From positions 620,001 to 684,000 of the forward strand of contig NZ_JABWRB020000002.1 of assembly GCF_014268745.2 (NCBI RefSeq): a DNA stretch of 64,000 nucleotides, read 5' to 3'. This stretch comes from Pseudomonas zanjanensis. Lineage in GTDB: Bacteria > Pseudomonadota > Gammaproteobacteria > Pseudomonadales > Pseudomonadaceae. Under the pieces are notes generated by a model. The model searched no databases. It was not told the DNA's origin and was given only the letters and a program-made list of their open reading frames with translations. The position numbers and the translations under genes are program-made. Numbering within the stretch: the first letter of the stretch is position 1; each line of letters opens with the position of its first letter. Shown here piece after piece: positions 34,220 through 42,573 of this stretch.

Positions 34220-35539
34220 TCAGTCGGTCACGATCCGTGAATGCTTGCGTGTATCTTTCATGGTGATGTACACCAGCAGCGACACGGCAATGCAGGCCGT
34301 CACGTACCAGTAGTAGCCGGTCTCCATACCGATGCTCTTGAACCACAGCGCGATGTATTCAGCGGTGCCGCCGAAAATCGACACGGTCAGCGCGTAGGGC
34401 AGGCCGACGCCCAGGGCGCGGATTTCGGTGGGGAACAACTCGGCCTTCACCACGGCGTTGATCGAGGTGTAGCCGCTGACGATGATCAGCGCGGCCATGA
34501 TCAGGAAGAACGCGCCCCACCAGGTCTCGATGGTGTGCAGGGTGGTGAGGATCGGCACGGTGAACAGGGTGCCGAGGATGCCGAAGGCGATCAGGATCGG
34601 CCGACGACCGATCTTGTCCGACAGCCCGCCGATCAGCGGTTGCAGACACATGAACAGGAACAGCGTTGCGGCGGAAATGGTGGTGGAGTCGGAGATGCTC
34701 ATGCCGACGGTGTTCACCAGGTATTTCTGCATGTAGGTGGTGTAGGTGTAGAAGGCCAGGGTGCCGCCCATGGTCAGGCCGACCACGGTCAGCAGTTCCT
34801 TGGGATGACGCATCAAGGTGCGCATGGCGCTTTCCTTGGCTTTTTCCTTCTTGGTGAACGACTCGGTTTCTTCCATGCCGCGACGCAGGTACAGCGCCAC
34901 CACCGCACACAGCGCGCCGATGGCGAACGGGATGCGCCAGCCCCACGCGTACAGCTGCTCGGTGGTCAACATTTGTTGCAGCACGATCAGCACGCCGAGG
35001 GCGATGAGCTGGCCGGAAATCAGCGTTACGTACTGGAAGCTAGAGAAGAAGCCGCGGCGTTCCTTGGTCGCCATCTCGCTCAGGTAGGTCGCCGAGGTGC
35101 CGTATTCGCCACCCACCGACAGGCCTTGGAGCAGGCGGGCGAATACCAGCAGGATCGGTGCGCCGACACCGATGGTTTCGTAGCCGGGGCTCAGGGCGAT
35201 GATCAGCGAGCCAAAGCACATCAAGTACACCGAGGCCATCAACGCGCGTTTGCGACCAGCGCGGTCAGCGTACAAGCCCATCAGCCAGCCACCGATCGGG
35301 CGCATCAGGAAGCCGACGGCGAAGATCGCGGCGGTGTTGAGCAATTGGGCGGTGGTGTCGCCCTTGGGGAAGAAGGCTTTGGCGAAGTACAAGGAGAAAG
35401 CGGCGTAGACGTACCAGTCGTACCACTCGACCATGTTGCCGACCGAGCCACTGAAGATCGACTTGATCCGGCTGGCGGTGGTTCTTTCACGGGCGGGCAC
35501 GGCAGCCGACCCGATGGGCAGGGTGTTTGAGTTATCCAT
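34220..35539 (-). CDS. KgtP-like MFS dicarboxylate/alpha-ketoglutarate permease
   Basis: A 439-residue, 12-helix major-facilitator protein of the metabolite:H+ symporter group. It is strongly similar along its length to alpha-ketoglutarate permease KgtP: GNMVEWYDWYVYAAFSLYFAK, FLMRPIGGWLMG, a GLSVGGEYGTSATY stretch, FQYVTLISGQL and IFGGTAEYIALWFKSIGMET. It should import alpha-ketoglutarate or a similar dicarboxylate with protons. Upstream on the minus strand lie a sigma-54-type promoter and two matching palindromes, then a DctD/MifR-type activator gene. Regulation by that pair is the natural inference. Confidence 0.88.
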   Translation of the reverse strand: MDNSNTLPIGSAAVPARERTTASRIKSIFSGSVGNMVEWYDWYVYAAFSLYFAKAFFPKGDTTAQLLNTAAIFAVGFLMRPIGGWLMGLYADRAGRKRALMASVYLMCFGSLIIALSPGYETIGVGAPILLVFARLLQGLSVGGEYGTSATYLSEMATKERRGFFSSFQYVTLISGQLIALGVLIVLQQMLTTEQLYAWGWRIPFAIGALCAVVALYLRRGMEETESFTKKEKAKESAMRTLMRHPKELLTVVGLTMGGTLAFYTYTTYMQKYLVNTVGMSISDSTTISAATLFLFMCLQPLIGGLSDKIGRRPILIAFGILGTLFTVPILTTLHTIETWWGAFFLIMAALIIVSGYTSINAVVKAELFPTEIRALGVGLPYALTVSIFGGTAEYIALWFKSIGMETGYYWYVTACIAVSLLVYITMKDTRKHSRIVTD

Positions 35540-35602
35540 TGAAGGATCCTTCGTTTAATTGTTTTTGTGGAGCGCGTGGGAACGCAGCCTGACAGGGCTA
35601 TA

Positions 35603-35617
35603 GCAGGAGCTGTGCCA
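35603..35617 (-). promoter_or_regulatory. Predicted sigma-54 (-24/-12) promoter of the permease gene
   Basis: Read on the minus strand: TGGCACAGCTCCTGC. It matches TGGCAC-N5-TTGC at all conserved positions except one, with GG and GC in exact spacing. It lies 64 bp before the permease start codon. Confidence 0.72.
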
Positions 35618-35657
35618 GCTGGGAGAAGGCCGGTTTAGAGGGGGTTGTGGCGTTGCG

Positions 35658-35675
35658 TAAGCGGAAATCCGCTTA
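35658..35675. promoter_or_regulatory. Predicted upstream activator site 1
   Basis: TAAGCGGAAATCCGCTTA, a perfect 8-bp inverted repeat with a two-base spacer, about 40 bp upstream of the -24 element. Confidence 0.6.
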
Positions 35676-35690
35676 TTGTGGCGGCGGGTG

Positions 35691-35708
35691 TGGGCGGGAA
35701 TCCGCTTA
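35691..35708. promoter_or_regulatory. Predicted upstream activator site 2
   Basis: TGGGCGGGAATCCGCTTA is identical to site 1 at 15 of 18 positions and begins exactly 33 bp from it, close to three helical turns, so both would face the same side of the DNA. Confidence 0.55.
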
Positions 35709-35742
35709 TGCAGGGGGAATGTGTGTTGTCAGTACCGGCCTC

Positions 35743-35938
35743 ATCGCGAGCAGGCTCGCTCCCACATTTCTGTCCGGTGTACATATGATCCTTGTGGGAG
35801 CGAGCCTGCTCGCGAAAGCGGTGTGTCAGCCAACTCTGTATTGACTGATCCGACGCCTTCGCGAGCAAGCCCGCTCCCACATTTTTGCCCGACGTGTACA
35901 CATGCCCCTGTGGGAGCGAGCCTGCTCGCGATGGCGCC
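35743..35938. repeat. Cluster of family B palindromes
   Basis: A single half (to 35766), a full pair at 35793-35881 and another single half from 35909. Together with the promoter elements they fill the 426-bp gap 35540-35965. Confidence 0.88.
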
Positions 35939-35965
35939 AGTACAACCACCACAAAATGGCGGGCC

Positions 35966-37291
35966 CTACAAAAACATCTCCCGACTCAACCCATGCCGCT
36001 GCATCTTTTCATTGAAGGTGCGGCGTGGCAGTTGCAGTTCCTCAAGCACGGCTTTCACATCACCTTTGTGCCGCGTCAGGGCGGCGCGCAGGCACTGGGC
36101 TTCGAAGGCTTCCTGTTGGGCCGCCAGGGACTGGCCCGGCTCTGCCTCCAGGACGGGCAGTTGATCGAGTCCCAACACCTGGCGCTCGGCGACGTTGGCC
36201 AGTTCCCGCACATTGCCCGGCCAGTCGTGGCTCAGCAGATGGCTCAGTTGCGGGCCATTCAAGGGCGCGGCGGGACGGCCCAGGCGTTCGGCGGCGTGGT
36301 GGGTGAAATGTTCGAACAGCAAGGGGATGTCCTCGCGCCGTTCGCGCAGCGGTGGCAGGCGCAGTTCAGCGATGTTCAGGCGATAGGCCAAGTCTTCGCG
36401 AAAACGCCCGGCCCGGGCTTCGTCCAGCAGGTCGGGTTTGGTGGCGGCAATGATGCGCAGGTCCACGTTGATGCTCTGGTTGGAGCCCAGGCGTTCGAGC
36501 TTTTTTTCTTGAAGAACTCGTAACAGCTTGGCCTGCTGGGCCAGGGGCATGCTTTCGATTTCATCGAGAAACAGCGTGCCGCCATCGGCGTATTCGAGCT
36601 TGCCGATGCGCTTGCCCTGGGCCCCGGTAAAGGCGCCGCTTTCATGGCCGAACAGTTCGGCTTCGAACAGCGGTTCGGGAATCGCCGCGCAGTTCAAGGC
36701 CACGAAAGGTTTGCTCGCCCGCGGGCCGAAGTCGTGCAGGCAACGGGCGACCAACTCCTTGCCACTGCCGGTTTCACCACGGATCAACACGTTGACCGGC
36801 AATGTCGCCAGGTCCAGCACCTGACGTCGCAGGTTTTGCAGCGAGCGGGACACGCCAAGCAAGCTGGCGTCGAGCCTGGTCCTGGCATCGGCCTGCTCGT
36901 GCAATCGACGGTTTTCCAGCACCAGGAAACGCTTGTCCAGGGCCCTGCGCAAACTGCCAAGCAGGGCTTCCGGGCTGAAGGGCTTTTCCAGGAAGTCGTA
37001 GGCACCGTCGCGCATGGCCTCTACCGCCATGGGCACGTCGCCGTGACCGGTCAAGAGAATCACCGGCAGGTCTGGATCCCGGCGGCGCACTTCGGCCAGC
37101 AGATCCAGGCCACTGAGGCCGGGCATGCGCACGTCGCTGAGGATCACCCCGGGGAAATGCTCCGGCAGCCGGGCCAGGCATTCGTCGGCGCGGCTGAACA
37201 GTTGCACCTGGAACCCCGACAGGCTCAACCATTGCTCGACGGCACTGCGAATGCTGCCTTCGTCATCCACGACCATGACTGAATCAAGCAT
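35966..37291 (-). CDS. Sigma-54-dependent response regulator, DctD/MifR type
   Basis: A 441-residue NtrC-class activator. Receiver: D9-D10, phosphoacceptor D53 in LSDVRMPGLSG, lysine in DFLEKPFSPE. AAA+ domain: Walker A GETGSGKE, sigma-54-contact loop ESGAFTGAQ, Walker B GTLFLDEIESM. A C-terminal Fis-type helix-turn-helix is present (GDVKAVLEELQLPRRTFNEKM). It overlaps the kinase gene by 8 bp and precedes the KgtP-like permease, whose promoter has the sigma-54 form. MifR of P. aeruginosa, which controls alpha-ketoglutarate use, is the closest known role. Confidence 0.92.
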   Translation of the reverse strand: MLDSVMVVDDEGSIRSAVEQWLSLSGFQVQLFSRADECLARLPEHFPGVILSDVRMPGLSGLDLLAEVRRRDPDLPVILLTGHGDVPMAVEAMRDGAYDFLEKPFSPEALLGSLRRALDKRFLVLENRRLHEQADARTRLDASLLGVSRSLQNLRRQVLDLATLPVNVLIRGETGSGKELVARCLHDFGPRASKPFVALNCAAIPEPLFEAELFGHESGAFTGAQGKRIGKLEYADGGTLFLDEIESMPLAQQAKLLRVLQEKKLERLGSNQSINVDLRIIAATKPDLLDEARAGRFREDLAYRLNIAELRLPPLRERREDIPLLFEHFTHHAAERLGRPAAPLNGPQLSHLLSHDWPGNVRELANVAERQVLGLDQLPVLEAEPGQSLAAQQEAFEAQCLRAALTRHKGDVKAVLEELQLPRRTFNEKMQRHGLSREMFL

Positions 37292-39050
37292 GCCGTTGAG
37301 CCTCCTGATCGATGGGCAAGGTCACGCAGAATACCGCGCCGTTCCCGTGGTTGTCCGCCGTCAGCCGCCCACCGGATTCATGAATGATTGCGAACGAAAC
37401 CGCCAGCCCCAGGCCCAGGCCGTCGCCCACGGCCTTGGTGGTGAAGAACGGATCGAACACCTGGGCCAGGTGCTCCTCGGCGATGCCGGTGCCGCTGTCG
37501 CTGACGGTCAGGCGCCACAATTGCTCATCGGCCTCCAGCCGCACTTCCAAACGTTTGAGCGGTTGGCCGGCCATGGCGTCGAGGGCGTTGCGCAGCAGGT
37601 TGATCAACACCTGTTCGAGGCGGATCGCATCGCCGCGCACCCACGCCGGGCGGGTCAGGTGCAGCACGGTGCTGATCTGTTCATCGCGCAGGCGTGTTTC
37701 CAGCAGTTGCAGGGCTTGGTCCACCACTTCCGCCAGGTCCAGGCGTTCGCGCAGGCCGCTGGGGCTTTTGCGCGCGAACGTCTTCAAGTGGCCGGTGAGG
37801 GCGGCCATGCGGGTCAGCATGTCATCCACCGGCTTGAGGGCCTTGTAGGCGTCATCGACCCGACCGTGATCCAACAGCAGGCGCAGGGTTGCCAATTGCA
37901 TGCGCTGGGCGGTCAACGGTTGGTTGATTTCATGGGCCAGGGCCGCCGACATCTGCCCCAACGCCGCCAGCTTGGCCGATTGCACCAGCCCGTCCTGGGC
38001 GGTGCGCAGATCCCGAGTGCGCTCCTCCACCAGCCGTTCCAGCTCTTCGCGGCTGCGCTGGCGCAACCTTGCCAGGCGCCAGCGCTGGTTGAGAAACAGC
38101 AACAGGAACACCAGCGCCAACCATAAGCCAGCGGCGGCGAGCCCGGCGTTGCGCAAGTCTTCGAAGGTGATTTGCGGGCGGCGCAGCAAGTGCAGGGTCC
38201 AGCCCTCGGCGGTCAACGGCAAGGATTCCCACAGGTAATCCGCCGAGCCATCGGGGGCTTCGACCCGGGCCAGATGGCTGTTGTCATCGAAGCGGCGCAG
38301 CGGCTCGAAGGCCAGCGGTTGCAGCGGTTGCTTGTCGTATTGGCGCGTAGCCTTGAGCTCGGCAAGGTCGCTGTCGGACAGAGCGCGCAGGTGGCGATAG
38401 CGCCAGCCCGGGCGGTTGGCGATGAAGATGATGCCTCGCGCATCGCTGACCAGCAACGTGTCGCTGCCCTGGCGCCACTCTCGCTCCAGCTCCGGGAATT
38501 CCAGCTTCACCACCATCGCACCGAGGAACTCGCCGTTGTCGTCGGTCACCGCGCTGGACAGGAAGTAACCGGGAATGCCACTGGTCACGCCCACCGCATA
38601 AAACCGCCCGGTGCCATGGGTGCGTGTCTGGATGAAGTAGGGGCGAAACCCGTAGTTGTGACCGACATAGCTGCTGGGCAGCCGCCAATTGCTGGCCGCC
38701 ACGGCCAGGCCGGTACGGTCCATCAGCTCCAGGGTGGACGACTGCGCGGCGCCGTTGATCTTTTCCAGCTTGCGATTCAGTTCATCCTGTTGTGCCGGGT
38801 TGACCGGCCCCTTGAGGGCATCACGCAGTTGCGGGTCGAGCGACAGCACCGAAGGCAGGGCGCGGTAGCGTTCGATCAGGGTGTGCAACGAATTGGCATA
38901 CAGCGCCAACTGCTGGCTGGCACGGCTGGCGTCTTCTTCCAAGGCCTCGCGCTCGGCGTGGCGCACGGCGAGGGTGGCGGCAACGGCCGCGCCGGCGAGG
39001 ATCAGCAAGGTGTACAACGACAGGCGCAAGGTACGGGGGGTCGGCAGCAT
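37284..39050 (-). CDS. Sensor histidine kinase, DctB/MifS type
   Basis: A ~588-residue membrane kinase. The first helix at ~8-28 and the second at ~290-315 enclose a ~260-residue periplasmic sensor with the double-PAS (dCache) style of DctB: SSYVGHNYGFRPYF, then GTGRFYAVGVTSGIPGYFLS. This region binds C4 or C5 dicarboxylates in relatives. The kinase core has H-box [34 protein letters not shown] and GLGLGLAVS. The start at 39050 (MLPTPRT) is preferred because the residues before it in the longer frame (from 39092) look unlike the family; neither has a clear ribosome site. Confidence 0.88.
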   Translation of the reverse strand: MLPTPRTLRLSLYTLLILAGAAVAATLAVRHAEREALEEDASRASQQLALYANSLHTLIERYRALPSVLSLDPQLRDALKGPVNPAQQDELNRKLEKINGAAQSSTLELMDRTGLAVAASNWRLPSSYVGHNYGFRPYFIQTRTHGTGRFYAVGVTSGIPGYFLSSAVTDDNGEFLGAMVVKLEFPELEREWRQGSDTLLVSDARGIIFIANRPGWRYRHLRALSDSDLAELKATRQYDKQPLQPLAFEPLRRFDDNSHLARVEAPDGSADYLWESLPLTAEGWTLHLLRRPQITFEDLRNAGLAAAGLWLALVFLLLFLNQRWRLARLRQRSREELERLVEERTRDLRTAQDGLVQSAKLAALGQMSAALAHEINQPLTAQRMQLATLRLLLDHGRVDDAYKALKPVDDMLTRMAALTGHLKTFARKSPSGLRERLDLAEVVDQALQLLETRLRDEQISTVLHLTRPAWVRGDAIRLEQVLINLLRNALDAMAGQPLKRLEVRLEADEQLWRLTVSDSGTGIAEEHLAQVFDPFFTTKAVGDGLGLGLAVSFAIIHESGGRLTADNHGNGAVFCVTLPIDQEAQRHA

Positions 39051-39173
39051 GCTGGCGTGAACCAGTGGAAAGTCGGGCGGGCACGATAGCATGGCGGTTG
39101 CTTCGAGCGATCAGGTAGTTAGCCTCCAACAGGGATTGGTGGTGGATTGGGGTGTTGTGTCACCTGAGATCCA

Positions 39174-39261
39174 GTGGGAGCGAGCCTGCTCGCGAAGACG
39201 CCAGCACATCCAACTTGATGTCGACTGACCCACCGCTTTCGCGAGCAGGCTCGCTCCCACA
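39174..39261. repeat. REP-type palindrome pair, family B
   Basis: GTGGGAGCGAGCCTGCTCGC and mirror GCGAGCAGGCTCGCTCCCAC. First of two adjacent pairs in the gap 39051-39478. Confidence 0.9.
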
Positions 39262-39304
39262 ATGGTTTGTGGTGAGTGCAAAGTCTTTTTCCCAGCCGAT
39301 TCCC

Positions 39305-39394
39305 TGTGGGAGCGGGCTTGCTCGCGAAGAGGCCGGTCCATCCAACATCACCGCAAACTGACACACCGCTTTCGCGAGCAAGCCCGCTCCCACA
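39305..39394. repeat. REP-type palindrome pair, family B
   Basis: TGTGGGAGCGGGCTTGCTCG and mirror CGAGCAAGCCCGCTCCCACA, 43 bp from the previous pair. The two pairs differ in a central base pair (GAGCCT versus GGGCTT), so they are different subtypes side by side. Confidence 0.9.
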
Positions 39395-39427
39395 GGGGGC
39401 GGCTGTGGCATCACTGCATAAAAAAAA

Positions 39428-39453
39428 GCCGGTGGGGTTGTTGCCCCGCCGGC
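39428..39453 (-). terminator. Rho-independent terminator of the fumarase gene
   Basis: GCCGGTGGGG pairs with CCCCGCCGGC (one T-G pair) around TTGTTG; on the minus strand it is followed by a run of seven Ts. Confidence 0.92.
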
Positions 39454-39478
39454 CTTTTTCACTGCGCCAAAATGCCTG

Positions 39479-41002
39479 TTACTGCACTTCGACCGCCAGG
39501 CTGTCGCTGATCTTTTTCTGCCAGATGGCAGGACCAGTGATATGCACCGACTCGCCCTTGCTGTCCACGGCAACCGTCACTGGCATGTCCTTGACCTCGA
39601 ACTCGTAGATCGCTTCCATGCCCAGTTCGGCGAACGCCAGGACCTTGGATTTCTTTATCGCCTGGGCCACCAGGTAAGCGGCACCGCCGACGGCCATCAG
39701 GTAGACGGCTTTGTTGTCCTTGATCGCTTCGATGGCGGTCGGGCCGCGCTCGGATTTGCCGATCATGCCCAACAGGCCGGTCTGCTCGAGGATCTGGCGG
39801 GTGAACTTGTCCATCCGTGTGGCGGTGGTCGGACCGGCTGGGCCGACCACTTCGTCGCCGACCGGATCGACCGGGCCGACGTAGTAGATGAAGCGGCCCT
39901 TGAGGTCCACCGGCAAGGTTTCACCCTTGTTCAGCATCTCGACCATGCGTTTGTGCGCGGCGTCGCGACCGGTGAGCATCTTGCCGTTGAGCAGCACGGT
40001 TTCGCCCGGCTTCCAGCTCTGCACGTCTTCCGGGGTCAAGGTGTCGAGGTTGACGCGACGGGCCGACGGGCCGGCTTCCCAGACGATTTCCGGGTAGGCG
40101 TCCAGCGGTGGCGCTTCCAGCGAAGCCGGGCCGGTGCCGTCCAGCACGAAGTGGGCGTGACGGGTGGCGGCGCAGTTGGGGATCATGCACACCGGCAGGG
40201 AGGCGGCGTGGGTCGGGTAATCCATGATCTTCACGTCGAGCACGGTCGTCAGGCCACCCAGGCCCTGGGCGCCGATGCCCAGTTGGTTGACCTTCTCGAA
40301 CAGCTCCAGGCGCATCTCTTCAATACGGTTCTGCGGGCCGCGGGCCTTGAGCTCATGGATGTCGATGGATTCCATCAAGACTTCCTTGGCCATCACCGCG
40401 GCTTTCTCGGCAGTGCCGCCGATGCCGATACCGAGCATGCCCGGTGGGCACCAGCCGGCGCCCATGGTCGGAACGGTCTTGAGCACCCAGTCGACGATGG
40501 AGTCGGACGGGTTGAGCATGGCCATCTTCGACTTGTTCTCGGAACCGCCGCCCTTGGCCGCTACGTCCACTTCCACGGTGTTGCCCGGGACGATGGAGTA
40601 GTGGATGACCGCCGGGGTGTTGTCCTTGGTGTTTTTGCGTGCGCCTGCCGGGTCGGCGAGGATGGAGGCACGCAGGACATTTTCTGGCAGGTTGTAGGCG
40701 CGACGCACGCCCTCGTTGATCATGTCGTCCAGGCCCATGGTCGCGCCATCCCAACGCACATCCATGCCCACGCGCACGAACACAGTCACGATGCCGGTGT
40801 CCTGGCAGATCGGCCGATGGCCGGTGGCGCACATGCGCGAGTTGATCAGGATCTGCGCCATGGAGTCACGGGCCGCCGGCGATTCTTCGCGCAGGTAGGC
40901 TTCGTGCATCGCCTGGATGAAATCCACGGGGTGGTAATAGGAAATGAACTGCAAGGCGTCGGCGACGCTCTGTATCAGGTCATCTTGCTTGATCACGGTC
41001 AT
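39479..41002 (-). CDS. Class I fumarate hydratase (iron-sulfur)
   Basis: A 507-residue oxygen-sensitive [4Fe-4S] fumarase converting fumarate and L-malate in the TCA cycle. The N-terminal domain has a cysteine in CQDTGIVTVFVRVG and the segments GAGWCPPGMLGIGIGG and VCMIPNCAATRHAHF, which supply cluster ligands. The C-terminal fumarase domain has VGPVDPVGDEVVGPAGPT. Length matches FumA/FumB-type proteins fused from alpha and beta parts. It has its own terminator. Upstream is a palindrome-filled 449-bp gap. Confidence 0.95.
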   Translation of the reverse strand: MTVIKQDDLIQSVADALQFISYYHPVDFIQAMHEAYLREESPAARDSMAQILINSRMCATGHRPICQDTGIVTVFVRVGMDVRWDGATMGLDDMINEGVRRAYNLPENVLRASILADPAGARKNTKDNTPAVIHYSIVPGNTVEVDVAAKGGGSENKSKMAMLNPSDSIVDWVLKTVPTMGAGWCPPGMLGIGIGGTAEKAAVMAKEVLMESIDIHELKARGPQNRIEEMRLELFEKVNQLGIGAQGLGGLTTVLDVKIMDYPTHAASLPVCMIPNCAATRHAHFVLDGTGPASLEAPPLDAYPEIVWEAGPSARRVNLDTLTPEDVQSWKPGETVLLNGKMLTGRDAAHKRMVEMLNKGETLPVDLKGRFIYYVGPVDPVGDEVVGPAGPTTATRMDKFTRQILEQTGLLGMIGKSERGPTAIEAIKDNKAVYLMAVGGAAYLVAQAIKKSKVLAFAELGMEAIYEFEVKDMPVTVAVDSKGESVHITGPAIWQKKISDSLAVEVQ

Positions 41003-41150
41003 GAGTCGCGCTCCTCTCTAAAGACGGGAACATTCAATAAGGTGCCGGCCGCTTGGGTGCATCGGTCGACGGGCGGCACCTCTATAAGGCACGCCGGGCA
41101 TGCTGGCGCGACGCTAAAAAGGCGCGGCAGTATATCGCAGGCCAGCATCC

Positions 41151-41180
41151 TGTGGGAGCGAGCTTGCTCGCGATCGCGAC
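41151..41180. repeat. Single family B half-palindrome
   Basis: TGTGGGAGCGAGCTTGCTCG without a partner half nearby; a family A pair begins 27 bp later. Confidence 0.85.
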
Positions 41181-41207
41181 GGACTGATGAGGATGGCGGT
41201 GAAAGCC

Positions 41208-41303
41208 TGTGGCGAGGGAGCTTGCTCCCGCTGGGCTGCGAAGCGGCCCCAGGATTTTGCGGTCGCTGCGCAACCGAGCGGGAGCAAGCTCCCTCGCCAC
41301 AGG
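41208..41303. repeat. REP-type palindrome pair, family A
   Basis: TGTGGCGAGGGAGCTTGCTC and mirror GAGCAAGCTCCCTCGCCACA in the gap between divergent fumarase and diguanylate cyclase genes (41003-41451). Confidence 0.9.
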
Positions 41304-41391
41304 GATATCAGGGGAGCCAACCACTGCGTCAATTGGGCCATTGCTTTGACGCCATTTTTCTGCTCCAGAATTGAATGGTCATTTGTCCTAC

Positions 41392-41409
41392 ACGCCACTA
41401 AAGTGGCGT
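41392..41409. promoter_or_regulatory. Perfect 18-bp palindrome upstream of the cyclase gene
   Basis: ACGCCACTAAAGTGGCGT: eight-base arms with an AA centre, 42 bp before the cyclase start. It could be an operator or a leader hairpin; no T-run follows, so it is not a terminator. Confidence 0.5.
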
Positions 41410-41451
41410 CTGGCCTGTAGCGTAGGACGCCTCCTGTCAGTTTCCTTTCCC

Positions 41452-42573
41452 ATGGTGAGTCAACGATTGACCCATAACGCCATTCAACGTCTTTTGCTGA
41501 AACGCTTCGCTTTGGCGGCCGCGACGTACGCGCTGGCACTGGTTTTGTTGTGGCTGGCATTTTTCAGTGGGCATTACCTGGACTCGTTGCGCGGTGTCAT
41601 CATCGGCAGCGTGTTGGTCGTGCTGTGCCAGGCCGGACTGTTCACATTGTTTATCACCGACCGCAACCTGCGCTTTGCCGACCCCAGCCTCACCGAAGTC
41701 CAGGTGTTGATCGGCCTGGGCTGGCAGACTTGGATGATGGCGCACCTGGACCAGGCCCGGGGCGTGTTCCTGGTGTTCTATGTGCTGATTCTGTTGTTCG
41801 GGCTGTTCCACCTGTCACGCCGGGCGTTTGTGCGCTGCGCGTCGCTGGTGTTCATCAGTTTCACCGCAATTACCCTCTGGGACGGTTACTTCTTCAGGCT
41901 TCCCGATCCCACCCTGGCCGGGTTGCAGGTGGCCGTGCTGTTTCTCGTGCTGGTGTGGCTGGTGTTTTACGCCCGCTACGTCCAGACCTCACGCCAGCGC
42001 ATGCGTCAGCGGCGGTTTGCCTTGCAGGCGCACCAGGACACCTTGCGCGGGATGATGCGCCAGCTCGAAGACCTGGTGGCCACCGATGAGCTGACCGGGC
42101 TGTTCAATCGCCGGCATTTCCTGCGCCTGGCCTCCCGCGAACTCAACACCCTCCGGCCCGGCGTCGCCCATGGCCTGGCCCTGATCGACCTTGACCATTT
42201 CAAGCGCATCAACGACCTGCACGGCCACGCCGCCGGCGACCAGGTGCTCCAGGCGTTCGCCGCGGTCGCCACGGCATGCCTGCGCGAAGGCGATGTATTG
42301 GCCCGTTACGGCGGCGAGGAATTCGTCATGCTGCTGCCCGCTTGCGACCCCCAGCGCCTGACGGCCTGTTGCGAGCGGCTGCGGCTGGCGTTCACCGAAG
42401 TCGAACTGATCGGCCTGCAGGTCGGCGCCCTCAGCCTGTCGGCGGGCATGACGATGCTGGACATGGGCGATGACCTGGATAACGCGTTGCAGCGGGCCGA
42501 CCAGGCCCTGTACCGTGCCAAGCGAGACGGCCGCAATCGGTGCGCCGCCGCTTGGGAGAACGTCGATGCCTGA
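41452..42573 (+). CDS. Membrane diguanylate cyclase
   Basis: A ~373-residue protein with about six membrane helices (residues ~15-200), a short coiled coil and a C-terminal GGDEF domain. The active site reads GGEEF (287-291), a functional variant, with the REGD I-site five residues before it, so product inhibition is expected. The N-terminal membrane domain resembles a MASE-type sensor but I cannot name it. The start is uncertain: ATG 41452 lacks a good ribosome site. The last codons overlap the next gene, which is unrelated to cyclic-di-GMP. Confidence 0.85.
   Translation: MVSQRLTHNAIQRLLLKRFALAAATYALALVLLWLAFFSGHYLDSLRGVIIGSVLVVLCQAGLFTLFITDRNLRFADPSLTEVQVLIGLGWQTWMMAHLDQARGVFLVFYVLILLFGLFHLSRRAFVRCASLVFISFTAITLWDGYFFRLPDPTLAGLQVAVLFLVLVWLVFYARYVQTSRQRMRQRRFALQAHQDTLRGMMRQLEDLVATDELTGLFNRRHFLRLASRELNTLRPGVAHGLALIDLDHFKRINDLHGHAAGDQVLQAFAAVATACLREGDVLARYGGEEFVMLLPACDPQRLTACCERLRLAFTEVELIGLQVGALSLSAGMTMLDMGDDLDNALQRADQALYRAKRDGRNRCAAAWENVDA

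Noticed and set aside
39542-41374. 610-residue open frame on the plus strand
   Set aside because: Antisense to the fumarase gene and running into palindrome sequence.
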